DNA of 64,000 bases from Nomia melanderi. Lineage: Eukaryota; Arthropoda; Insecta; Hymenoptera; Halictidae. Positions 1 through 12,150 of this stretch are shown piece by piece. The notes under the pieces were generated by a model that had not been told where the DNA came from, did no database searches, and saw nothing but the letters and a program-made list of their open reading frames with translations. The stretch spans positions 248,001-312,000 of the forward strand of contig NW_027475139.1 of the NCBI RefSeq assembly GCF_051020985.1, written 5' to 3'. Positions within the stretch are counted from its first letter, which is position 1; each line of letters opens with the position of its first letter. A program made the translations under genes and the position numbers.

Positions 1-656
1 ATATATATTGGATTTTTCCCTGACCCAGAGTGTCCGGCCCCATGAGACGGTAGTTTTCTCGGCCCCTGGTGGTCCGAGGTCGTTCCCGCTGCACAGGTTA
101 ATGCGCCAGGGCCCCCTGCAGATAATTTACTTTGATTTATTGCGCTATCTCTAATAGCACCCGAGATATCACCAGATATATATTGGATTTTCCCCTGACC
201 CTGAATGTCCGGCCCCATGAGACTGTGGTTTTCTCGGCCCCTGGTCGTCCGAGGTCGTTCCCGCTGCACAGATTCATGCGCCAGGGCCTCCTACAGACAA
301 TGCACTTTGATTTATTGCGCTATCTCTAATAGCACCCGAGATATCACCAGATATATATTGGATTTTTCACTGACCCTGAGTGTCCGGCCCCATGAGACGG
401 TCGTTTTCACTGCCCCTGGTGGTCCGAGGTCGTTCCCGCTGCACAGATTCATGCGCCAGGGCCCCCTGCAGATAATTTACTTTGATTTATTGCGCTATCT
501 CTAATAGCACCCGAGATATCCCCAGATATATATTGGATTTTCCCCTTACCCTGAGTGTCCGGCCCCATGAGACTGTCGTTTTCTCGGCCGCTGGTGGTCC
601 GAGGTCGCTCCCGTTGCACAGATTCATGCGCCAGGTCCTCCTGCAGATAATTCACT

Positions 657-833
657 TTGGTTTATTGCGCTATCTCTAATAGCACCCGAGATATCACCAG
701 ATATATATATTGGATTTTCCCCTGACCCTGAGTGTCCGGCCCCATGAGACTGTGGTTTTTTCGGCCCCTGGTGGTCCGAGGTCGTTCACGTTGCACAGAT
801 TCATGCGCCAGGGCCTCCTGCAGATAATTCAGT
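657..833 (+). repeat. 177-bp monomer with TA dinucleotide gain
   Basis: The AT tract reads GATATATATATTGG, with one more TA than the standard GATATATATTGG, making the unit 177 bp. The only other such unit is 23778-23954. The two also share the flanking TTTTTTCGG and CAGTTTGG variants, so they are probably copies of one event and not two independent slips. Confidence 0.9.
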
Positions 834-2136
834 TTGGTTTATTGCGCTATCTCTAATAGCACCCAAGATATCACCAGATATATATTGGATTTTTCCCTGA
901 CCCTGAGAGTCCGGCCCCATGAGACTGTGGTTTTCTCGGCCCCTGGTGGTCCGAGGTCGTTCCCGTTGCACAGATTCATGCGCCAGGGCCTCCTGCAGAT
1001 AATTCGATTTGATTTATTGCGCTATCTGTAATAGCACCCGTGATATCACCAGATATATATTGGATTTTTCACTGACCCTAAGTGTCCGGCCCCTCGGGAC
1101 GGTGGTTTTCTCGGCCCCTGGTGGTCCGAGGCCGTTCCCGCTGGACAGATTCATGCGCCAGGGCCTCCTCCAGACAATGCACTTTGATTTATTGCGCTAT
1201 CTGTAATAGCACCCGGCATATCACCAGATATATATTGGATTTTTCTCTGACCCTGAGTGTCCGGCCCAATGAGACTGCGGTTTTCTCGGCCCCAGGTGGT
1301 CCGAGGTCGTTCCCGCTGCACACATTCATGCGCCAGGGCCTCCTGCAGATAATTCACTTTGGTTTATTGCGCTGTCTCTAATAGCATCCGAGATATCACC
1401 AGATATATATTGGATTTTCCCCTGACCCTGAGTGTCCGGCCCCATGAGACGGTGGTTTTCTCGGCCCCTGGTGGTCCGAGGTCGTTCCCGCTGCACAGAT
1501 TCATGCGCCAGGGCCTCCTACAGACAATGCACTTTGATTTATTTCGCTATCTGTAATAGGACCCGAGATATCACCAGGTATATATTGGATTTTTCACTGA
1601 CCCTGAGTGTCCGGCCCCATGAGACGGTGGTTTTCTCGGCCCCTGGTGGTCCGAGGTCGTTCACGCTGCACAGATTCATGCGCCAGGGACTCCTACATAC
1701 AATGCACTTTGATTTATTGCGCTATCTGTAATAGCACCCGAGATATCACCAGATATATATTTGAATTTCCCCTGACCCTGAGTGTCCGGCCCCTTGAGAC
1801 TGTCGTTTTCTCGGCCCCTGGTGGTCCGAGGTCGTTCCCGCTGCACAGATTCATGCGCCAGGGCCTCCTGCAGATAGTTCACTTTGGTTTAGTGCGCTAT
1901 CTGTAATAGCACCCGAGATATCACCAGATATATATTGGATTTTCCCCTGACACTGAGTGTCCGGCTCCATGAGACTGTGGTTTTCTCGGCCCCTGGTGGT
2001 CCGAGGTCGTTCCTGCTGCACAGATTCATGCGCCAGGGCCTCCTACAGACAATGCACTTTGATTTATTGCGCTATCTGTAATAGCACCCGAGATATCACC
2101 AGATATATATTGGATTTTTCACTGACCCTGAGTGGC

Positions 2137-2168
2137 CGGCCCCATGAGACGGTCGTTTTCTCGGCCCC
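2137..2168 (+). repeat. CGGCCCC direct repeats, 25 bp apart, inside each monomer
   Basis: CGGCCCC occurs at 2137-2143 and again at 2162-2168. In the truncated monomers exactly one copy and the bases between are missing, so these repeats are the likely endpoints of the deletion. The pair is present in most full-length monomers. Variants with CGGCTCC at the first site (for example near 1,963) lose the perfect match. Confidence 0.85.
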
Positions 2169-2180
2169 TGGTGGTCCGAG
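2160..2180. other. Imperfect dyad CTCGG...CCGAG in monomer
   Basis: CTCGG (2160-2164) pairs with CCGAG (2176-2180) around an 11-base centre in which CC/GG can also pair. This GC-rich block is among the best conserved parts of the monomer and is kept even in most truncated monomers except for the first bases. Short dyads of this kind are common in centromeric satellites; a role here is inference. Confidence 0.5.
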
Positions 2181-2225
2181 GTCGTTCCCACTGCACAGAT
2201 TCATGCGCCAGGGCCTCCTGCAGAT
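2163..2225. other. Long-range inverted repeat, potential hairpin in monomer
   Basis: The left arm GGCCCCTGGTG (2163-2173) is complementary to the right arm CGCCAGGGCC (2216-2225), giving ten base pairs with one bulged C and one G-T wobble across a 42-base loop. Both arms are present in most monomers. The 25-bp deletion in the truncated monomers leaves both arms intact. The subfamily reading GGCCCCAGGTGG (for example near 1,300 and 2,875) breaks the left arm. The hairpin is a prediction from complementarity only. Confidence 0.5.
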
Positions 2226-2267
2226 AGTTCACTTTGGTTTAGTGCGCTATCTGTAATAGCACCCGAG

Positions 2268-2281
2268 ATATCACCAGATAT
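2268..2281. other. Short perfect dyad in monomer (ATATC-ACCA-GATAT)
   Basis: ATATC and GATAT are exact reverse complements separated by ACCA. The element sits where GATATC meets the TATATAT tract and occurs in most monomers of the window. It is lost in monomers reading GGCATATC with CACATAT, and in scattered variants such as GATAACACC (about 16,850) or GAGTTATC (about 47,670). It could be a protein-binding dyad or merely a consequence of AT-rich sequence; no function can be shown from sequence. Confidence 0.6.
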
Positions 2282-2809
2282 ATATTGGATTTTCCCCTGA
2301 CACTGAGTGTCCGGCTCCATGAGACTGTGGTTTTCTCGGCCCCTGGTGGTCCGAGGTCGTTCCTGCTGCACAGATTCATGCGCCACGGCCTCCTACAGAC
2401 AATGCACTTTGATTTATTGCGCTATCTCTAATAGCACCCGAGATATCACCAGATATATATTGGATTTTCCCCTGTCCCTGAATGTCCGGCCCCATGAGAC
2501 TGTGGTTTTCTCGGCCCCTGGTCGTCCGAGGTCGTTCCCGCTGCACAGATTCATGCGCCAGGGCCTCCTACAGACAATTCACTTTGATTTATTGCGCTAT
2601 CTGTTATAGCACCCGTGATATCACCAGATATATATTGGATTTTTCACTGACCCTAAGTGTCCGGCCCCTCGGGACGGTGGTTTTCTCGGCCCCTGGTGGT
2701 CCGAGGTCGTTCCCGCTGTACAGATTCATGCGCCAGGGCCTCCTCCAGACAATGCACTTTGATTTATTGCGCTATCTGTAATAGCACCCGGCATATCACC
2801 AGATATATA

Positions 2810-3865
2810 TTGGATTTTTCTCTGACCCTGAGTGTCCGGCCCCATGAGACTGCGGTTTTCTCGGCCCCAGGTGGTCCGAGGTCGTTCCCGCTGCACACAT
2901 TCATGCGCCAGGGCCTCCTGCAGATAATTCACTTTGGTTTATTGCGCTATCTCTAATAGCATCCGAGATATCACCAGATATATATTGGATTTTCCCCTGA
3001 CCCTGAGTGTCCGGCCCCATGAGACGGTGGTTTTCTCGGCCCCTGGTGGTCCGAGGTCGTTCCCGCTGCACAGATTCATGCGCCAGGGCCTCCTACAGAC
3101 AATGCACTTTGATTTATTTCGCTATCTGTAATAGGACCCGAGATATCACCAGGTATATATTGGATTTATCACTGACCCTGAGTGTCCGGCCCCATGAGAC
3201 GGTGGTTTTCTCGGCCCCTGGTGGTCCGAGGTCGTTCCCGCTGCACAGATTCATGCGCCAGGGACTCCTACAGACAATGCACTTTGATTTATTGCGCTAT
3301 CTGTAATAGCACCCGAGATATCACCAGATATATATTGGATTTTTCTCTGATCCTGAGTGTCCGGCCCCATGAGACTGCGGTTTTCTCGGCCCCAGGTGGT
3401 CCGAGGTCGTTCCCGCTGCACACATTCATGCGCCAGGGCCTCCTGCAGATAATTCACTTTGGTTTATTGCGCTATCTCTAATAGCATCCGAGATATCACC
3501 AGATATATATTGGATTTTCCCCTGACCCTGAGTGTCCGGCCCCATGAGACGGTGGTTTTCTCGGCCCCTGGTGGTCCGAGGTCGTTCCCGCTGCACAGAT
3601 TCATGCGCCAGGGCCTCCTACAGACAATGCACTTTGATTTATTTCGCTATCTGTAATAGGACCCGAGATATCACCAGGTATATATTGGATTTATCACTGA
3701 CCCTGAGTGTCCGGCCCCATGAGACGGTGGTTTTCTCGGCCCCTGGTGGTCCGAGGTCGTTCCCGCTGCACAGATTCATGCGCCAGGGACTCCTACAGAC
3801 AATGCACTTTGATTTATTGCGCTATCTGTAATAGCACCCGAGATATCACCAGATATATATTTGAT
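2810..3865. repeat. Tandem duplication of a 525-bp trimer
   Basis: Three monomers starting near 2,810 are repeated from near 3,335 with very few changes, for example CTGATCC in place of CTGACCC at about 3,349. The match ends near 3,865 where TTTGATTTTCC replaces TGGATTTTTCT. The same trimer type is duplicated again near 19,455-20,505. Confidence 0.8.
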
Positions 3866-4158
3866 TTTCCCCTGACCCTGAGTGTCCGGCCCCATGAGAC
3901 TGTGGTTTTCTCGGCCCCTGGTCGTCCGAGGTCGTTCCCGCTGCACAGATTCATGCGCCAGGGCCTCCTACAGACAATTCACTTTGATTTATTGCGCTAT
4001 CTGTAATAGCACCCGAGATATCACCACATATATATTGGATTTTTCACTGACCCTGAGTGTCCGGCCCCATGAGACGGTCGTTTTCTCGGCCCCTGGTGGT
4101 CCGAGGTCGTGCCCGTTGCACAGATTCATGCGCCAGGGCCTCCTGCAGATAATTCACT

Positions 4159-4307
4159 TTGATTTATTGCGCTATCTGTAATAGCACCCGAGATATCACC
4201 AGATATATATTGGATTTTCCCTGACCCTGAGTGTCCGGCCCCTGGTGGTCCGAGGTCGTTCCCGCTGCACAGATTCGTGCGCCAGGGCCTCCTACAGACA
4301 ATGCACT
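4159..4307 (+). repeat. Truncated 149-bp monomer
   Basis: One CGGCCCC (4236-4242) replaces the usual pair, removing 25 bp, and one further C is absent from the preceding C tract. It carries GATTCGTGCG in place of GATTCATGCG, a mark shared by most truncated units, which suggests common ancestry. Confidence 0.95.
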
Positions 4308-5357
4308 TTGGTTTATTGCGCTATCTGTAATAGCAGCCGAGATATCACTAGATATATATTGGATTTTTCTCTGACCCTGAGTGTCCGGCCCCATGAGACT
4401 GCGGTTTTCTCGGCCCCAGGTGGTCCGAGGTCGTTCCCGCTGCACACATTCATGCGCCAGGGCCTCCTGCAGATAATTCACTTTGGTTTATTGCGCTATC
4501 TCTAATAGCATCCGAGATATCACCAGATATATATTGGATTTTCCCCTGACCCTGAGTGTCCGGCCCCATGAGACGGTGGTTTTCTCGGCCCCTGGTGGTC
4601 CGAGGTCGTTCCCGCTGCACAGATTCATGCGCCAGGGCCTCCTACAGACAATGCACTTTGATTTATTTCGCTATCCGTAATAGGAACCGAGATATCACCA
4701 GGTATATATTGGATTTTTCACTGACCCTGAGTGTCCGGCCCCATGAGACGGTGGTTTTCTCGGCCCCTGGTGGTCCGAGGTCGTTCCCGCTGCACAGATT
4801 CATGTGCCAGGGCCTCCTGCAGATAGTTCACTTTGGTTTAGTGCGCTATCTGTAATAGCACCCGAGATATCACCAGATATATATTGGATTTTCCCCTGAC
4901 ACTGAGTGTCCGGCTCCATGAGACTGTGGTTTTCTCGGCCCCTGGTGGTCCGAGGTCGTTCCTGCTGCACAGATTCATGCGCCAGGGCCTCCTACAGACA
5001 ATGCACTTTGATTTATTGCGCTATCTCTAATAGCACCCGAGATATCACCAGATATATATTGGATTTTCCCCTGTCCCTGAATGTCCGGCCCCATGAGACT
5101 GTGGTTTTCTCGGCCCCTGGTCGTCCGAGGTCGTTCCCGCTGCACAGATTCATGCGCCAGGGCCTCCTACAGACAATTCACTTTGATTTATTGCGCTATC
5201 TGTAATAGCACCCGTGATATCACCAGATATATATTGGATTTTTCACTGACCCTAAGTGTCCGGCCCCTCGGGACGGTGGTTTTCTCGGCCCCTGGTGGTC
5301 CGAGGTCGTTCCCGCTGGACAGATTCATGCGCCAGGGCCTCCTCCAGACAATGCACT

Positions 5358-7956
5358 TTGATTTATTGCGCTATCTGTAATAGCACCCGGCATATCACCA
5401 GATATATATTGGATTTTTCTCTGACCCTGAGTGTCCGGCCCCATGAGACTGCGGTTTTCTCGGCCCCAGGTGGTCCGATGTCGTTCCCGCTGCACACATT
5501 CATGCGCCAGGGCCTCCTGCAGATAATTCACTTTGGTTTATTGCGCTATCTCTAATAGCATCCGAGATATCACCAGATATATATTGGATTTTCCCCTGAC
5601 CCTGAGTGTCCGGCCCCATGAGACGGTGGTTTTCTCGGCCCCTGGTGGTCCGAGGTCGTTCCCGCTGCACAGATTCATGCGCCAGGGCCTCCTACAGACA
5701 ATGCACTTTGATTTATTTCGCTATCTGTAATAGGACCCGAGATATCACCAGGTATATATTGGATTTATCACTGACCCTGAGTGTCCGGCCCCATGAGACG
5801 GTGGTTTTCTCGGCCCCTGGTGTTCCGAGGTCGTTCCCGCTGCACAGATTCATGCGCCAGGGACTCCTACAGACAATGCACTTTGATTTATTGCGCTATC
5901 TGTAATAGCACCCGAGATATCACCAGATATATATTTGATTTTCCCCTGACCCTGAGTGTCCGGCCCCTTGAGACTGTCGTTTTCTCGGCCCCTGGTCGTC
6001 CCAGGTCGTTCCCGCTGCACAGATTCATGCGCCAGGGCCTCCTATAGACAATGCACTTTGATTTATTGCGCTATCTGTAATAGCACCCGAGATATCACCA
6101 GATATATATTGGATTTTTCACTGACCCTGAGTGTCCGGCCCCATGAGACGGTCGTTTTCTCGGCCTCTGGTGGTCCGAGGTCGTTCCCGCTGCACAGATT
6201 CATGCGCCAGGGCCTCCTGCAGATAGTTCACTTTGGTTTAGTGCGCTATCTGCAATAGCACCCGAGATATCACCAGATATATATTGGATTTTCCCCTGAC
6301 ACTGAGTGTCCGGCTCCATGAGACTGTGGTTTTCTCGGCCCCTGGTGGTCCGAGGTCGTTCCTGCTGCACAGATTCATGCGCCAGGGCCTCCTACAGACA
6401 ATGCACTTTGATTTATTGCGCTATCTCTAATAGCACCCGAGATATCACCAGATATATATTGGATTTTCCCCTGTCCCTGAATGTCCGGCCCCATGAGACT
6501 GTGGTTTTCTCGGCCCCTGGTCGTCCGAGGTCGTTCCCGCTGCACAGATTCATGCGCCAGGGCCTCCTACAGACAATTCACTTTGATTTATTGCGCTATC
6601 TGTAATAGCACCCGAGATATCACCACATATATATTGGATTTTTCCCTGACCCAGAGTGTCCGGCCCCATGAGACGGTAGTTTTCTCGGCCCCTGGTGGTC
6701 CGAGGTCGTTCCCGCTGCACAGGTTAATGCGCCAGGGCCCCCTGCAGATAATTTACTTTGATTTATTGCGCTATCTGTAATAGCACCCGAGATATCACCA
6801 GATATATATTGGATTTTCCCCTGACCCTGAATGTCCGGCCCCATGAGACTGTGGTTTTCTCGGCCCCTGGTCGTCCGAGGTCGTTCCCGCTGCACAGATT
6901 CATGCGCCAGGGCCTCCTACAGACAATGGACTTTGATTTATTGCGCTATCTGTAATAGCACCCGTGATATCACCAGATATATACTGGATTTTTCACTGAC
7001 CCTAAGTGTCCGGCCCCACGGGACGGTGGTTTTCTCGGCCCTTGGTGGTCCGAGGTCGTGCCCGTTGCACAGATTCATGCGCCAGGGCCTCCTGCAGATA
7101 ATTCACTTTGATTTATTGCGCTATCTGTAATAGCACCCGAGATATCACCAGATATATATTGGATTTTCCCTGACCCTGAGTGTCCGGCACCTGGCGGTCC
7201 GAGGTCGTTCCCGCTGCACAGATTCGTGCGCCAGGGCCTCCTACAGACAATGCACTTTGGTTTATTGCGCTATCTGTAATAGCAGCCGAGATATCACTAG
7301 ATATATATTGGATTTTTCACTGACCCTGAGTGTCCGGCCCCATGAGACGGTCGTTTTCTCTGCCCCTGGTGGTCCGAGGTCGTTCCCGCTGCACAGATTC
7401 ATGCGCCAGGGCCCCCTGCAGATAATTTACTCTGATTTATTGCGCTATCTCTAATAGCACCCGAGATATCCCCAGATATATATTGGATTTTCCCCTTACC
7501 CTGAGTGTCCGGCCCCATGAGACTGTCGTTTTCTCGGCCGCTGGTGGTCCGAGGTCGCTCCCGTTGCACAGATTCATGCGCCAGGTCCTCCTGCAGATAA
7601 TTCACTTTGGTTTAATGCGCTATCTCTAATAGCACCCGAGATATCACCAGATATATATTGGATTTTCCCCTGACCCTGAGTGTCCGGCCCCTTGAGACTG
7701 TCGTTTTCTCGGCCCCTGGTCGTCCCAGGTCGTTCCCGCTGCACAGATTCATGCGCCAGGGCCTCCTATAGACAATGCACTTTGATTTATTGCGCTATCT
7801 GTAATAGCACCCGAGATATCACCACATATATATTGGATTTTTCACTGACCCTAAGTGTCCGGCCCCTCGGGACGGTGGTTTTCTCGGCCCCTGGTGGTCC
7901 GAGGTCGTTCCCGCTGGACAGATTCATGCGCCAGGGCCTCCTCCAGACAATGCACT
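5358..7956. repeat. 2,599-bp HOR, copy 1
   Basis: The first complete copy, with its truncated monomer at 7,108-7,256. Private changes include GATGTCG at 5,479 and CGGCCTCTGG at 6,166. Confidence 0.9.
7108..7256 (+). repeat. Truncated 149-bp monomer of HOR copy 1
   Basis: The deletion joint reads CGGCACC (7,185-7,191), an A replacing C in the surviving direct repeat, followed by TGGCGG. Confidence 0.95.
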
Positions 7957-10555
7957 TTGATTTATTGCGCTATCTGTAATAGCACCCGGCATATCACCAG
8001 ATATATATTGGATTTTTCTCTGACCCTGAGTGTCCGGCCCCATGAGACTGCGGTTTTCTCGGCCCCAGGTGGTCCGAGGTCGTTCCCGCTGCACACATTC
8101 ATGCGCCAGGGCCTCCTGCAGATAATTCACTTTGGTTTATTGCGCTATCTCTAATAGCATCCGAGATATCACCAGATATATATTGGATTTTCCCCTGACC
8201 CTGAGTGTCCGGCCCCATGAGACGGTGGTTTTCTCGGCCCCTGGTGGTCCGAGGTCGTTCCCGCTGCACAGATTCATGCGCCAGGGCCTCCTACAGACAA
8301 TGCACTTTGATTTATTTCGCTATCTGTAATAGGACCCGAGATATCACCAGGTATATATTGGATTTATCACTGACCCTGAGTGTCCGGCCCCATGAGACGG
8401 TGGTTTTCTCGGCCCCTGGTGTTCCGAGGTCGTTCCCGCTGCACAGATTCATGCGCCAGGGACTCCTACAGACAATGCACTTTGATTTATTGCGCTATCT
8501 GTAATAGCACCCGAGATATCACCAGATATATATTTGATTTTCCCCTGACCCTGAGTGTCCGGCCCCTTGAGACTGTCGTTTTCTCGGCCCCTGGTCGTCC
8601 CAGGTCGTTCCCGCTGCACAGATTCATGCGCCAGGGCCTCCTATAGACAATGCACTTTGATTTATTGCGCTATCTGTAATAGCACCCGAGATATCACCAG
8701 ATATATATTGGATTTTTCACTGACCCTGAGTGTCCGGCCCCATGAGACGGTCGTTTTCTCGGCCCCTGGTGGTCCGAGGTCGTTCCCGCTGCACAGATTC
8801 ATGCGCCAGGGCCTCCTGCAGATAGTTCACTTTGGTTTAGTGCGCTATCTGCAATAGCACCCGAGATATCACCAGATATATATTGGATTTTCCCCTGACA
8901 CTGAGTGTCCGGCTCCATGAGACTGTGGTTTTCTCGGCCCCTGGTGGTCCGAGGTCGTTCCTGCTGCACAGATTCATGCGCCAGGGCCTCCTACAGACAA
9001 TGCACTTTGATTTATTGCGCTATCTCTAATAGCACCCGAGATATCACCAGATATATATTGGATTTTCCCCTGTCCCTGAATGTCCGGCCCCATGAGACTG
9101 TGGTTTTCTCGGCCCCTGGTCGTCCGAGGTCGTTCCCGCTGCACAGATTCATGCGCCAGGGCCTCCTACAGACAATTCACTTTGATTTATTGCGCTATCT
9201 GTAATAGCACCCGAGATATCACCACATATATATTGGATTTTTCCCTGACCCAGAGTGTCCGGCCCCATGAGACGGTAGTTTTCTCGGCCCCTGGTGGTCC
9301 GAGGTCGTTCCCGCTGCACAGGTTAATGCGCCAGGGCCCCCTGCAGATAATTTACTTTGATTTATTGCGCTATCTGTAATAGCACCCGAGATATCACCAG
9401 ATATATATTGGATTTTCCCCTGACCCTGAATGTCCGGCCCCATGAGACTGTGGTTTTCTCGGCCCCTGGTCGTCCGAGGTCGTTCCCGCTGCACAGATTC
9501 ATGCGCCAGGGCCTCCTACAGACAATGGACTTTGATTTATTGCGCTATCTGTAATAGCACCCGTGATATCACCAGATATATACTGGATTTTTCACTGACC
9601 CTAAGTGTCCGGCCCCACGGGACGGTGGTTTTCTCGGCCCTTGGTGGTCCGAGGTCGTGCCCGTTGCACAGATTCATGCGCCAGGGCCTCCTGCAGATAA
9701 TTCACTTTGATTTATTGCGCTATCTGTAATAGCACCCGAGATATCACCAGATATATATTGGATTTTCCCTGACCCTGAGTGTCCGGCACCTGGCGGTCCG
9801 AGGTCGTTCCCGCTGCACAGATTCGTGCGCCAGGGCCTCCTACAGACAATGCACTTTGGTTTATTGCGCTATCTGTAATAGCAGCCGAGATATCACTAGA
9901 TATATATTGGATTTTTCACTGACCCTGAGTGTCCGGCCCCATGAGACGGTCGTTTTCTCTGCCCCTGGTGGTCCGAGGTCGTTCCCGCTGCACAGATTCA
10001 TGCGCCAGGGCCCCCTGCAGATAATTTACTCTGATTTATTGCGCTATCTCTAATAGCACCCGAGATATCCCCAGATATATATTGGATTTTCCCCTTACCC
10101 TGAGTGTCCGGCCCCATGAGACTGTCGTTTTCTCGGCCGCTGGTGGTCCGAGGTCGCTCCCGTTGCACAGATTCATGCGCCAGGTCCTCCTGCAGATAAT
10201 TCACTTTGGTTTAATGCGCTATCTCTAATAGCACCCGAGATATCACCAGATATATATTGGATTTTCCCCTGACCCTGAGTGTCCGGCCCCTTGAGACTGT
10301 CGTTTTCTCGGCCCCTGGTCGTCCCAGGTCGTTCCCGCTGCACAGATTCATGCGCCAGGGCCTCCTATAGACAATGCACTTTGATTTATTGCGCTATCTG
10401 TAATAGCACCCGAGATATCACCACATATATATTGGATTTTTCACTGACCCTAAGTGTCCGGCCCCTCGGGACGGTGGTTTTCTCGGCCCCTGGTGGTCCG
10501 AGGTCGTTCCCGCTGGACAGATTCATGCGCCAGGGCCTCCTCCAGACAATGCACT
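7957..10555. repeat. 2,599-bp HOR, copy 2
   Basis: The second complete copy, with its truncated monomer at 9,707-9,855, which shares with copy 1 the rare junction CGGCACC followed by TGGCGG. Confidence 0.9.
9707..9855 (+). repeat. Truncated 149-bp monomer of HOR copy 2
   Basis: Exactly 2,599 bp after the previous truncated unit and with the same CGGCACC joint (9,784-9,790), so it was copied with the HOR. Confidence 0.95.
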
Positions 10556-12150
10556 TTGATTTATTGCGCTATCTGTAATAGCACCCGGCATATCACCAGA
10601 TATATATTGGATTTTTCTCTGACCCTGAGTGTCCGGCCCCATGAGACTGCGGTTTTCTCGGCCCCAGGTGGTCCGAGGTCGTTCCCGCTGCACACATTCA
10701 TGCGCCAGGGCCTCCTGCAGATAATTCACTTTGGTTTATTGCGCTATCTCTAATAGCATCCGAGATATCACCAGATATATATTGGATTTTCCCCTGACCC
10801 TGAGTGTCCGGCCCCATGAGACGGTGGTTTTCTCGGCCCCTGGTGGTCCGAGGTCGTTCCCGCTGCACAGATTCATGCGCCAGGGCCTCCTACAGACAAT
10901 GCACTTTGATTTATTTCGCTATCTGTAATAGGACCCGAGATATCACCAGGTATATATTGGATTTATCACTGACCCTGAGTGTCCGGCCCCATGAGACGGT
11001 GGTTTTCTCGGCCCCTGGTGTTCCGAGGTCGTTCCCGCTGCACAGATTCATGCGCCAGGGACTCCTACAGACAATGCACTTTGATTTATTGCGCTATCTG
11101 TAATAGCACCCGAGATATCACCAGATATATATTTGATTTTCCCCTGACCCTGAGTGTCCGGCCCCTTGAGACTGTCGTTATCTCGGCCCCTGGTCGTCCC
11201 AGGTCGTTCCCGCTGCACAGATTCATGCGCCAGGGCCTCCTATAGACAATGCACTTTGATTTATTGCGCTATCTGTAATAGCACCCGAGATATCACCAGA
11301 TATATATTGGATTTTTCACTGACCCTGAGTGTCCGGCCCCATGAGACGGTCGTTTTCTCGGCCCCTGGTGGTCCGAGGTCGTTCCCGCTGCACAGATTCA
11401 TGCGCCAGGGCCTCCTGCAGATAGTTCACTTTGGTTTAGTGCGCTATCTGCAATAGCACCCGAGATATCACCAGATATATATTGGATTTTCCCCTGACAC
11501 TGAGTGTCCGGCTCCATGAGACTGTGGTTTTCTCGGCCCCTGGTGGTCCGAGGTCGTTCCTGCTGCACAGATTCATGCGCCAGGGCCTCCTACAGACAAT
11601 GCACTTTGATTTATTGCGCTATCTCTAATAGCACCCGAGATATCACCAGATATATATTGGATTTTCCCCTGTCCCTGAATGTCCGGCCCCATGAGACTGT
11701 GGTTTTCTCGGCCCCTGGTCGTCCGAGGTCGTTCCCGCTGCACAGATTCATGCGCCAGGGCCTCCTACAGACAATTCACTTTGATTTATTGCGCTATCTG
11801 TAATAGCACCCGAGATATCACCACATATATATTGGATTTTTCCCTGACCCAGAGTGTCCGGCCCCATGAGACGGTAGTTTTCTCGGCCCCTGGTGGTCCG
11901 AGGTCGTTCCCGCTGCACAGGTTAATGCGCCAGGGCCCCCTGCAGATAATTTACTTTGATTTATTGCGCTATCTGTAATAGCACCCGAGATATCACCAGA
12001 TATATATTGGATTTTCCCCTGACCCTGAATGTCCGGCCCCATGAGACTGTGGTTTTCTCGGCCCCTGGTCGTCCGAGGTCGTTCCCGCTGCACAGATTCA
12101 TGCGCCAGGGCCTCCTACAGACAATGGACTTTGATTTATTGCGCTATCTG
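10556..12150. repeat. 2,599-bp HOR, copy 3, incomplete
   Basis: It matches copy 2 for about 1.6 kb, then switches near 12,150 to a monomer reading CAGCCGAGATATCACTAG. The private change GTTATCTC lies at 11,180. Confidence 0.85.

Larger units (their letters stand above)
2059..2233 (+). repeat. Representative full-length 175-bp monomer
   Basis: This monomer illustrates the unit in the phase used here. It runs from the TTG of TTGATTTATTGCGC to the base before the next TTG. It carries the EcoRV palindrome GATATC, the AT-rich TATATAT tract, two CGGCCCC direct repeats 25 bp apart and the three dyad elements listed separately. Because 175 is not a multiple of three, each frame moves by one position per monomer, which produces overlapping false reading frames along the array. 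It has a private C-to-G-type change before the first CGGCCCC (GTGGCCGG in place of GTGTCCGG) but is otherwise typical. Confidence 0.95.
1..5234. repeat. Region 1: mixed monomers without long regular HOR
   Basis: About 30 monomers of several subtypes. Blocks recur at 1,575 bp (about 1,080-1,600 matches 2,655-3,170) and at 2,599 bp (about 2,307-3,200 matches 4,906-5,800), which shows that the 15-monomer spacing of region 2 already begins here. One monomer has a 2-bp TA gain and one carries the 25-bp deletion. No gene-like sequence is seen. Confidence 0.85.
5235..12150. repeat. Region 2a: 2,599-bp higher-order repeat, 15 monomers, about 2.7 copies
   Basis: Every position from about 5,235 matches the position 2,599 bp further on, until about 12,150. 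The unit is fourteen 175-bp monomers plus one 149-bp monomer (14 x 175 + 149 = 2,599). In monomer phase the copies are 5,358-7,956, 7,957-10,555 and 10,556-about 12,150. Neighbouring monomers within a copy differ at many sites, whereas copies differ only at isolated bases: for example T at 5,479 against G at 8,078, T at 6,166 against C at 8,765, and A at 11,180 against T at 8,581. This is the hallmark of HOR amplification. Confidence 0.93.

Noticed and set aside
2277..2287. TATATAT tract as a TATA-box promoter in each monomer
   Set aside because: A plain AT tract in a satellite is not evidence of a promoter, and no downstream gene or initiator exists. Transcription of the satellite is possible but cannot be inferred from this.
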